Below, piece after piece: positions 22,601 to 32,269 of a DNA stretch of 64,000 bases. The position numbers and the translations under genes were made by a program. Where the stretch lies: contig UYJD01000001.1 in NCBI GenBank assembly GCA_900618795.1, positions 1,593,162 through 1,657,161 of the forward strand, in the 5' to 3' direction. The stretch's first letter is position 1. Each line of letters opens with the position of its first letter. This DNA is from Cyanodermella asteris (lineage: Eukaryota > Ascomycota > Lecanoromycetes > Ostropales > Stictidaceae). The notes below the pieces were generated by a model that was not told the DNA's origin, searched no databases, and was given only the letters and a program-made list of their open reading frames with translations.

Positions 22601-24096
22601 CTCTACAGCATGAAGAAATTTGTAGACTGGAAATCGATACTAAGGTTTTATCGACAAGGTTTTGAGTCTCAGTAGCATCTTGTTGTGTAGCTGCTGCAGG
22701 CCTTACAAGTGGCGATCTCACTGGCTCAGTGTCCCAGTACACAGCTAAGACCTGACCACTGACTACCGATTGTTGCTTGAGTCAGGCATATCCACGGAAA
22801 ATGTTTGTAGCTTGTTGAGCCACTGCGCATCTGGACATATGATCAAGTGTTGACGACTTGCCCTTGAAATCTCTAGACTTCCTACCTTGAGACACGCACC
22901 AGTGGTCTATTGCAGCTTATGCACCATTGCTGCTGGCGTCAAAACTGCATGCAACGCGATGAATCGTAAACCTGTCATTTCAAATACAAGAAAGACGACA
23001 ACGATACTTGCGACTCAGGTTTCCGCAGGTGCTGACCAGGACTGTTTCCAAACGATCTCATCTCAGAGAGCTTACTGCGGGTCTTGCCGTCTTCTCTTGG
23101 CAGTCTAGGAAGTGCTAGAGAACTTGTATTGTTTCAAGAGAAGGTACTTTTCTATCAGAGCAAGTCAAATGACTGCGCGTAGTCTTGCAGGGCTGCTCTA
23201 ACTTACACCTGCTGCCGTAAGCTGCGCATTGTTGGTGGCTTTCGTTAGGCAAGCAAGGCCTGATCTGATTGCAAAAGATATCATACTACAAACTCAAAGA
23301 TCTACCAGGCTTTGCCACAGACATGACTACAAAGACCCAGCATTGCGATGAGAGAGATCAAGCGCAGTATGTGTAACAATACTTGAGCGGCGTCAGAAGC
23401 AAGATTCAGGTAACAAAACAACACTTCAATCAGCACAACAAATGCAGCCTCCAGTACCGCGCTGGGTGCAGATACAGTGTGGATTCTGCCATGTCACTTG
23501 GCATCAGGTATGGGTGTCAGAAGGTAGATGCAAGCAGCTCGATCCAGTGGCAGGTTTTGCTTCCGCTCTCAGCTCTTCCATACATGTAGTGATCAATTGT
23601 CGTTTGAATTCTCCTCCATTCCAAAGAGCCATGGCGCCTGATCGATCAGAAGAAGACAGATGAGAACTGGATCTTGACTGCATGGTGATCACAGCGGAAA
23701 CGGTTATCACAGCAACTGGCTAGAAAATTGTGCTCACCGTCTTACGATGGCAGTCATCTAGTGCAACACAGTATGCATTGTCCAGCGAACTTCTGAAGCC
23801 AAACGCAAGGCAAGAGCGGAGCGACCTTCAAGCCGTTTAATCAGGGAAGACTGCAGTTTCGTGATGAGAGTAGAAATTGCAAGACTGCAACAAATGTAGC
23901 GGAAGCAGTCTACGGCAAAGATGAACGCAACTGCAAGCGTAGCAACAATGAAATTTGCATGACATATAGCGGTAAGCGCATTCGTCAGCACAAGGTTCTG
24001 CAGCTCAACATTGAACGTGTCATCAGGTAGATCACTGAAAGCATTGAGTCATGCAAAGATCAGATTTGCAGTGAGACAGACTTCAATTTCCACATT
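16612..24096. other. 7.5-kb gene desert rich in TGCA tetramers
   Basis: No ORF above 111 codons and none with natural composition; no tRNA, no recognisable transposon protein, no terminal repeats. The DNA is visibly lower in GC than the flanking genes and crowded with TGCA in contexts such as GCTGCAATG, TTGCAA and ACTTGCA: I count 11 in 16681-17040, where about 1.4 would be expected by chance. It separates the core genes on the left from the coiled-coil cluster on the right. It may be an old, heavily mutated repeat block; its origin is unknown. Confidence 0.6.
21022..21075 (+). repeat. 18-bp tandem repeat, two perfect copies and one degenerate
   Basis: GCTGAACGATGGATGAAA at 21022-21039 and 21040-21057, then GCTGAACGGTGAGCAAAA at 21058-21075. 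It lies inside the gene desert. Confidence 0.95.
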
Positions 24097-27000
24097 CTAA
24101 GCTACTCTACAAACTTGCACAGACAAGAACCAGCGCAATCCGATTCCAGCGCCCGTGCCAGCACGTTGCAATGCAGCATCCTGACATCGTGCCAAAGTGG
24201 GTTGCGAAGAGTCGGAATGTTGTAGCAGACGCCTCTGAAGTTGTAGATGTGGCTTCTCGTCAGTGCTGATGTAGCCGTCCAGCATCACTGTCCGGTTCAT
24301 GTCATCTTGAGCCTGTACAAAGCGGTCGTAGATGGACATCTGATACTCGTTATTCCGGATGTGAGGGTCGGAGCTCGCGGAAACGTAGAAGCGACTGTTA
24401 CCAATCTTGAACGTGTAGCAAAGCAGTCCTTCGAGGCCGGATTCTGGCTTGGTGAACAAATTGTCAATCAGCACTTCGCGAATCTCGTTGATGACAACGG
24501 ATCCTTCAAAATCGAACCACGCGGCAAGACCTCTCTTGAAATCGAAGACGATAGCCTGGCTTTTGGCCGCGCCAATATCACGATCGGTCATCAGAATGTC
24601 GGGACGAGAGAGGTTTCTAATGAAGCGGGTAAAGTCCTGACCGCTAAGCTGCGGGAACAGCCTGAAGATTTCGGCAATCACGCCCTTGTCCAGGAGACCA
24701 GCCAGCTTCTTCTTGTAGTTGTCTCCTCTGTTTCGCAACGCACCGGCGTCTCGTCTCGCATGGGAGAGCTTGGACTCCAGCTCGGCAGTATTGGATCTCA
24801 ACTGTTGCTCCGCCGTGTCGACCTGAAGTTTGGCATCGTGTTTGATGGTATCGAGCTCCGAAGAATGCTTCAGCTCCATCGCCGTCTTCGTGACGTTGTA
24901 CTTCTCCCTTTCCGAGTTCTCCATCCGCTTGATCGCATCACTGTGTTCGCTCACTGCCGAATTGTACATTACGAATACGTTCTTTGATGCAGCAAAGGCT
25001 CTGTCGTTCGTGATGCGGAGCTGCTCGTTGTTGATCGTGAGAGAGTTGTTATTGAACGTGAGAGTTCCGACCTGGTCGCTCAGTCTGGAGATTTCGCCCT
25101 CGTACCTCTCCTTTTCGGCTTGCGTGAGCCGTTCTTCGGTTGTGAGGTGGGCGGACTTGAGCTCGGTGAGCACCTTGGTCGTGCCGGCGACGGCGGTCTC
25201 GTACGCACGAATCCGTTCGTTCAGATCGGCTTGCGTTTCGTCGAGATGCTTCCGCAGCTCTTCGTCGTACTCGGCCTTCTTGAGAAAGAGGGCATTGTTG
25301 TGGGCAGCGCGCATGGCGTCCTTCTGAATCTCAAATTCGGCCTCGACCTGTGTGCGAGTCTCGCGCGCCTTCCTGTCCATCTGGCTGTCGTGTTGGGTTC
25401 TGATCGACTGGATGAGGGCATCTCGATCTTCACGACACTCTTGACGGACCGACTTCTCCTCCTTTACGAGGACTTCGCGATGCTTGTTTGAGACCTTCTC
25501 GAGCGTCGATTCCTGTGTCTTCTTGGCCTTCTCCGCTTCTGCCCTGATGGTCACTCGTAAGCTGTCGCAATCCTTCTCCAGCTGAACGAGCTTGGCCTTC
25601 GAAGCAGTCATGGCATCACTCTGCTTGACCTTCTCATTCTCCAGACTCCGCTTGGCCGTGGCGAGTGCCGTTTCGGACGCCGTCAGCTTCTGCTCAAGCT
25701 CGTCTCGCTCATCCGCAAGTGCCTCGGCCGTGCGGTTCTGCTCCTCGATGACCTCCTCGAGTCTTTTGATGTCTGCCGCCGAGCTTTCGCGCTGCGTGCC
25801 GAGCTCGCCAGTGAGATCGCTGATCGTTTTCCGGAAGGAATTCGCACTGGTTGGTATTTCCGTGTTGATCGTTTCCTGGAGCGTCGCGAGAGTCCTGCGA
25901 AGATCGGCCAAATCTTTGGCATCGGCCAAGTTTCGACTCTTCAATCCGTCAATCTCGGTGTCCTTCGCGTCGATGGCACGTTGCAGAGACTCGACTGTTT
26001 GGACCTGACTATCGAACTGTGCCTGGAGGACAACCTGCGCAGTATCCAGTCTGTCGTTGTCCTTGCCGAGAGCGGCCTCGCGCTGTTCAGCAGCGTTCTT
26101 TGCTTGTCGCGCATTCTCCAGATCTCTCGTCAAGGTCGCGACCTTCTGCTCGGCAGCAACCTTCTCCCAGCTGGTCGTGTTTTCCTCGTAGTCGGCCAGC
26201 TGTTCGCGCACAGTCTGTTCCAGCCGCGCAATCTGTTGGCCGTGCGTCGATTCCTGGATTTCGAGTCTCTTGATGTCACGTTGCAGCTGCAGGTTTTGTT
26301 GCCTGACAGCAGTGGTCTCGGCCGTCAGCTCATTGACCCGAAGACGCTCCGTCTCGAGCTGACCGGTGATCCGCAAGCGCTCTGCCGTAGATGTTTGCGA
26401 CTTCACCTCCAACGTGGTAGCATACTTCTCGCCCTCCTCGTTCAAGGCGGTCTCCAAGGCAGAAATCCTCCCCAGATAAGTGTCCTTCAGAGCTTGATCC
26501 AAGGTGTTGTATCGCTCAACGACCCGCAGTCGCTCGATTTGCTGCCGAAGATGCTCGTTTTGCTCCACATCGAAGCGTTCCGAGTTGATGACCTTCTCCT
26601 TTTCCGACCTCTCTATGCTCACCTGGGCCTTGTACTCACCGACTCGGCGCGTGAGCACCTCAATTTGACCTTGATACACTTGCTCTTGCGCGGTACTGAG
26701 CTGTTCGACCACACCGCGCTGACTGAGCTGCGTCTCGAGCAATTCGATGCGCTTGTCTTTGAGCACCAGATCACTCGCTTCCAGCGTGCCTTTTTGCTCA
26801 ATGTCCATCTTCAGCGCCCTGATTTCGGCCTTCGGTGCATTGACATCCGCCTCCGCCAGACGCCGCGCGTCGGCAAGTTCCTTCTGCAGAGCCTTCATTC
26901 GTTGATTTGCGCCATCGTCCTTTTCCTTCTTCAGATCGGCAGAGAGGTCCTTGGTCTGTTCAAGCCTTTCGATCCGTTCTGAAAGGTTTTCCTTCTCGAG

Positions 27001-28605
27001 TTGCCACGCTTCTTGCCGGTGAGAGTGCTGAGTCTTTGCAGACTCGAGAGCCTGCGAAAGCGACTCGCGGGCAGCTTCGGTTGTTGCGAGTTGCTCGTTA
27101 ACGGCCTCGATCTTCTTCTCCAGCTGTGCTTTGTTCTGCGTCAAGGTCCGGTTCGAGGCGCTCAAGCCACTGATCTCCTTCTGGAACGATGGGATTTGGG
27201 TCTCGAGCGCGCCTTTCTCTCTCTGCGCGTCTGCGAGCTGCTTTGTCAGAGATGTGATTTGATCTTCGAAAAGCTTCTTCTGTGCATCCAGGCCTGCGTT
27301 CTGCAACTGCTCGCTGACATTGCCGAGGAGCGTATTTTGTTGCTGGTTGAAACTGGCTTGAAGATCCTCTCGCTCTTTGCGACTGTGATCGCGGTCCCTG
27401 ATGGCTTGATCACGCTCATTGCGAGCTTGACTGCGCTCGCCTCGAAGTCTGCCATTCTCCTTGGCGAGCTCGTCAGCCCTGCTCTGGGCCTTGAGACCGC
27501 TCGCGTAGTTGTTGTTGTTGGCAGTGTTCATCTTGTTGTATTTGAGCTCCAGCTCGTTATGCTTCTGGCGCCAATCATCTGGCCTGGTAAGATAGTCTTG
27601 CTACTCTTGTTGAAGCGTCTTGTACTCGTCCCGACTGTCCTCGAGTTTCTGGCGAAGCGCCTCCACCTCGCGCACTGCATTGGCCTCTGATGTCTTCGCC
27701 GATTCGTACATTGGGCGGTACATGTCCGTGTGAGCTAGGCGCTCCTCTTGCAGCTGCTTCACAAGCTCATTCGCCTTGTCGTACTTCTCGGTCACCGTCT
27801 TCGTCGCGCGCTCCTGCTGTTCCACCTGCTCTCGGAGCCTCTCCACTGAACTATGGAGACTGTCGCGCTCATCACGCAGATCCTGGGTTGCACCGAGAAG
27901 TACCAACGCATCCTCATGCAGAGCCAAAGCTGCTTCTCGTTCCGTCTGATGGAAGGCAACCTGCTCCAGAAACGCACTCTGTACGGCCTCCATGCAGTCA
28001 GAGAGCCACTTCTCAGCCGAGGCCTGAAAGTGTTGACGAGCGAGTTTGTACGCCTGCCGAGCGATGTCGGCCAAGAGCTCGTGGAGGTCGGCCTGCATGG
28101 CATCGACTCTGTCGGCCAAACAATCAAACTTCACCTGTCGCTCCCTGAAGGAGATGCTGCTCTGTACTGTTGCTCGACGGAAAAACGACTCGAGTCGACT
28201 CGAATAGTTGAGGAACTCCTCGATGCTGTCCAGTGCCATGTTCTCTGCCTGAGAGATGTTGCCAACGCTGGCATCTGTCTCCCCTTTGAGCTTGCGGACC
28301 AGATTGGCATAGTATTAGATGTTGTCTGTGAACGAGTTCTAGTCCCACTCGAGGGCTGCAATGTGCTGCAGTTGCGCATCGATCTTGTCGTTCAACCATT
28401 CAACGCTGAGACTGTATTTGTGGAAGTATTCTGGTCCGCGATGGGTGTCGACTGACGGGCCGGTGATTTGCAAAGCAGCATTGCTGACGTCGAGAAGGCA
28501 TTGTAACAGCTTTTCAATGCCAACTCTGCACAGGCTCAATTTGCGCTCTCTGCCCATCGTTTGATCGAGCTCGACGAGCCCTGGGAGGAGCGGCACGGTC
28601 GACAT
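24097..28605 (-). pseudogene. Giant coiled-coil protein gene (about 1,500 codons) with three in-frame TAR stops
   Basis: A single frame runs from ATG 28605 (MSTVPLLPGLVELDQ) to the stop at 24097. It is broken only by TAG 28341-28339, TAA 28317-28315 and TAG 27603-27601; coding-like sequence continues on both sides of each without a frame change (for example IAALEWD-TAG-NSFTDNI-TAA-YYANLVRKLKGETDA). From about codon 190 to 1250 it is a near-continuous heptad coiled coil rich in Glu, Gln, Lys and Leu. A globular C-terminal domain of about 150 residues follows (KGVIAEIFRLFPQLSGQDF, QAIVFDFKRGLAAWFDFEG). I do not recognise the family; it resembles structural coiled-coil proteins only in general form. 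The last stop could be removed by a 42-nt in-frame intron (GTACAAG...TTACCAG), which is short and lacks a good branch site. Other readings: the gene is dead, or the stops are bypassed. It forms a divergent pair with the gene starting at 28993. Confidence 0.65.
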
Positions 28606-28992
28606 GGTGAGAGACAATGCCTTCAAGGCAGCAAGTAGGAAGCCAGCTACTGCACAAGGGAGCAGGCCAAACCCTTCATGAGGTATGAAGCCATACACTG
28701 CACAAGGTAGAATGGTGAACACTCAGCAAGACAAGAAAACAAACACTCGGCAACGTACGTGGCAAGGTAAGATGACAAACACGCGGTTGGGTACCAGGAC
28801 ACGTATTGACGGAAATTCCAAATCAGCAGCTGGGTGCTGGAGCGACTTCGCTGCTTCATTTGTCAATAGGACAAACAGGGTCTGTGCTTATATGCTTGTG
28901 AGCTTCTCCCAACTCACTTTTTCATTTTCTCCTTCCACACTTACGCTTCTCCTCACTTCTCTTCCTCCCCTCCTCCTGTCAGCCATCTCATC
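28606..28992. promoter_or_regulatory. Divergent promoter between the coiled-coil gene and its partner
   Basis: 387 bp. The left half contains loose repeats of ACTGCACAAGG and GCAAGGTA.GATG..AACAC (about 28650-28785). The right half has a pyrimidine-rich tract ending in CTGTCAG 12 bp before the ATG at 28993, like a 3' splice site or the CT-rich leaders of highly expressed fungal genes. The same design precedes the gene at 32270. Confidence 0.35.
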
Positions 28993-30545
28993 ATGGAGCG
29001 CATCGACCTGTCACAACTCTTCGATGAGGACATCAGTTGTGAGGACTCTGTTCGATTGCTTCATAGCTGCATCAATGTGGTGCCATTGGAGCCATTGAAT
29101 CAGACGATCGAGGGGTTCATGCGCGCATACAATTCAATCGGAGAGAAGCTTGTGGACAAGAACCTTTTCGAGATGGCTACCGAGGGACAGCGCGACTCCG
29201 TTGAAGCCAACATGAGGGCTATCAACCAGCGCCATGGCGAATTGACCGCCAGGATTGACGCAATTTTGCAACGAGTCGAGATCCAACAGGCCGAACAGAC
29301 TCACCAAATGCAGCAAGCTCCCCATTTCCAGCATTCTCAGCAGTTCCAGTCCGAGCCCGATCTGTATGGGAATGTTTCCGACAACGATCCGTTCGAACAA
29401 TCTTCGCCGCAGCCTCCACCTCCGCCACAACCTCCATCCGGTTCGCAGCGCCGCTCGCTTCCAAGGCTGAGAGGTCGATTATCCAACATGGCCCTTACAC
29501 CATCACGTTCGTTGCCCCGGGGCCAAGCTTCCTTGACCCGCGCTAGAGTCGACACCCCAGAGAGCCAAATGTCACCGAGCAAGCCTGCGGCGAAACGTGT
29601 CTCGACTGGCAACGAAGGCGCCGATGACATGGATGATGTCGAAGCCAGTCCCCCAGGACTCAGCGTGCCAACTCACCGCATGCCTCGCCAACGTGCAAGC
29701 ATGGCGTCCATGAACATTCCAGTCTCGAATACCCTGCCAGAATCGCTCCGCGGAGGACCGAGCTCGTGGCAGGCGTCGAACATCATCGTCTTTCTGGGGA
29801 ATCTCTTTCTGCTTTTCGAAAGTGGGCACGGTTGGTTTGTAAGGAAGCAGCGATTCGCAGAATTTTCATAGAACCGGGCTAGGGCGGAGGCTTCAAGCCG
29901 GAAATATAAACTTAAAGACATTCTGAACGGCGGTCGGCCGAATCTCAAACGCTATATTAATAAGATAGACGACGATACGGTTAACGTGATATTGGCACAA
30001 CTTAGGGAAGAAAACGATGATTAGTGAGTCCTCTCGAATCGCCCCTTATGATGGTGCGCGGTGGCTTTAGCTCATGCCTTGCTAGATTAGGATAAGCTTA
30101 AACAATCGATTACCGAATTACATCGACAAAGAACAACCAGGCCACACAGCAGATTGATACTTCAATGCCGGTAGTCAAGCGCGAGTTCCTTCGCAGGCTG
30201 GAGGAGTGGGGCGCGAAAAGAGGTGCTTTCGTGAAAAATCCGTGGGCGTTCCTCGACAACCATGCGAACAAAGGGTCTTGTATTCAGAGTGTCATCCAGA
30301 ACGGTAGCGCTCTCTCGCCACCTATCGAAGATCCGAACCATCCTGGCAAGACATAAAGCTGCACGCCATGCAACAACAGTCGACCGTGTCTGTATCTTGA
30401 GGTGATAACCGAGGAGGATTTTGCGGATACAGGCAAAAGATGGAAGCTGTGTGTTCGCGAGCTCCGGGACATGCCTGACCCAGCGACGACCGAGGCTGTA
30501 CGTACAAGCAGTCGAGGTAGCAGCGCGAGACAGCCAATGAGTTGA
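28993..30545 (+). pseudogene. Decaying gene: helical N-terminus, disordered middle, Cys-containing C-terminus
   Basis: The first frame (28993-29868) is intact: a helical N-terminus (MERIDLSQLFDEDISCEDSV) to about residue 100, then a Gln/Pro/Ser-rich disordered region. A TAG at 29869-29871 is followed in the same frame by sensible sequence (NRARAEASSRKYKLKDILNG ... AQLREENDD, to about 30020). After a likely intron (GTGAGT at 30024), frame 3 encodes DYRITSTKNNQATQQ to MPVVKREFLRRLEEWGAKRG, meets TAA at 30354-30356, and continues with SCTPCNNSRPCLYLEV up to a TGA at 30543-30545. The CX2CX5C cluster suggests metal binding, but the fold is unknown. The exons around 30020-30120 hold several more TAA codons, so the 3' half is worn while the 5' half is clean. 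Family not recognised. Confidence 0.5.
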
Positions 30546-30956
30546 TGTAACAATTGGTTGTCAGAACAGCTAGTCATAGTCGAGAATCGAAGCAAGCATC
30601 TGCAAATTGAAATTCAGAATTTACCTCTCATACCTAGACTCGCACTGTGCTGTCCGTCAGCAAGCATGCGACAAGCGACAGCAGACACACGAATCGTGTC
30701 TGTTGTTGGAGGCAATTTGGTGCACTCGAACAGGCCGTGCAACTCCTCCACCGTCTGTGGCTGGTATCTCGGCCAATTACGTAACAAACATCACGGCCAA
30801 CACTTCTGAGCACATCAACAAGGATCACTGACTGTTTCATATTCGTGACCACGGTCTATGTAAGTAGAACTCCCGTCGAGCAGCACAGATGGCGAGACAA
30901 AGATTGTGGTTAGACATCTTGTCATTTGAGCAGCTTCCATCACTTTCTTCTAGCTA
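30546..30956. other. Intergenic with a short coding-like module repeated at 34.8 kb
   Basis: At about 30659-30735 the plus strand reads TADTRIVSVVGGNLVHSNR; a related stretch at 34773-34850 reads IVSVVGDKLMPSTG. Both sit downstream of a plus-strand cluster gene. Otherwise no gene is seen; the ORF 30558-30809 is short and has no known motif. Confidence 0.4.
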
Positions 30957-31773
30957 GAGTTGCGGCCAATCTCAGCTACCTTCATCGTGAGAAACGCCTT
31001 CAACATGTCTTGAAGTTGCGTGATAGCGGTCGGAGGCCCGGAAGGTGAACGCATCCGCCATGTCCCCTGCATGATGTCCGAAGCTGTCTGCACGTCGTTC
31101 TTCAGATCCTCCAGACGATGCGAAGCAATTTCCATCGCCTTGCCAGTGCTTTTCTGAACAAAGGTCTTCTTCCCATCCTCCGCCTCGATGCCAAAGCCGT
31201 CGGGAAGCCTGAAGCCGAGAGCCTCAATCTCCTCGATGCGTGGGCACCGAGTTTCCTCGGCGGCCACGGCATCGTTCAAGCGCATCCAATTCTCAAGAGC
31301 ATCTCTGTAATGTCTACACCCAGGGAACGCGGCCAGACCGCCCAGATTCTCACCAAGACCACCATGCAAGATTTCGTACGACAGGTTTCGTTGCCAGCTC
31401 GCTGCCGCAGCTTTACGTTTCTTCATCGCAGCGTCGGCCTTGTCGGTCTCTTCGTTACGCACTCTGTCCTTGGTCGCCAGTGCCAGTTTGTCAAACTTGT
31501 TGAGTCTTTAGGTGAGCATCATGCTGTACCGGTCAATTGACCAGGTGTCGTCGGCAGTGAATTCCTCTGCCCATAAAAATCTTTCTCTGCCTCCATCTTC
31601 CGGAACTCATTCCAAATATGCTGGTGGTCGCCGCAATGCTCATAAGCTAGGTCCAGCTCCTCAAGTATGATTCGCATGCTGAGATAGTAGGCAGGGACGA
31701 AATGATCCTTGTTCAGGTAGTTTCGGGGCGGCGGTCCTGGAGTATCCTCAGGCGAAGGCTGGATTTCCGCCAT
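30957..31773 (-). pseudogene. Accessory gene with WW-like motif; one frame change and one in-frame TAA
   Basis: The start is ATG 31773 (MAEIQPSPEDTPGPPPRNY). The frame holds to about 31580; sense then moves to another frame (WAEEFTADDTWSIDRYSMML), as if one base were missing in the T5 run at 31579-31575 (coding strand). In the new frame TAA 31510-31508 stands between YSMMLT and RLNKFDKLALATKDR, and the frame then runs to a stop near 30957. The C-terminal half has a lysine-rich helix (KADAAMKKRKAAAASWQR) and LPDGFGIEAEDGKKTFVQKS, which resembles a degenerate WW domain and is matched in its divergent partner at 32270. The ATG is preceded by a probable 5' UTR intron (GTAAGT near 31840, ATCATAG acceptor near 31800). 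Role unknown. The homopolymer frame change may be an assembly error. Confidence 0.5.
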
Positions 31774-32269
31774 GGCGGTCCGAGAGCTGAACTATGATGA
31801 GATTAGACAGCACAACAAGAAGCAAGAGCACAGACTTACAGTCAAATGCACGAGGAAGCCTAGAAAGGTGAGAGAAGCGAGCTGGGACGGAGAGAGGAGC
31901 GAGCTAGGACGATGAGAGGAGCAAGGTGAGACGGTGAGAGGAGCAAGGTAGGAAGCTCGATGTGTCTGAAGGGTAGCGTCAACCGATCGGCTTTCCGCGG
32001 CCACTTTTTGTTTGTTAATACGAGCATTTGTCAATGACAAATATTCATTTCCCATTCACCTGATCGCGGAGCCACCTTCTATTGTGCGAGCGTTCATGCC
32101 AAGTCTCCTGCCCTATTTGATTGTCATGATTCAAGATCGTCTTCGCACAGCCCATTTCCTCTCGGAGGGCAGACTGCTTTCTTTCCTTCCTATGTTTCCT
32201 TCCTCTGTTCCCTTTCTCTGCTCCATTCCTCTCCTAGCTTGCTCTCCCCTCTCTCCTCCTACAGTCAAG
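31774..32269. promoter_or_regulatory. Divergent promoter with a CT/AG-rich minisatellite
   Basis: About 500 bp between the starts of two accessory genes. At 31866-31950 GAGAGGAGC.AG.T..GAC-like units repeat (GAGAGGAGCAAGGTGAGACG, GAGAGGAGCAAGGTAGGAAG and variants). Right of it, a long pyrimidine tract ends in CTACAG seven bases before ATG 32270, suggesting a leader intron acceptor or CT-rich leader. No named factor sites. Confidence 0.4.

Noticed and set aside
16612-24096. Possible old transposon
   Set aside because: No transposase, reverse transcriptase or integrase motif in any frame, and no long terminal direct or inverted repeats seen by eye.
25981-26982. 333-codon plus-strand ORF
   Set aside because: Antisense shadow of the coiled-coil gene; its Leu/Arg-rich composition mirrors Glu/Gln/Lys codons on the other strand.
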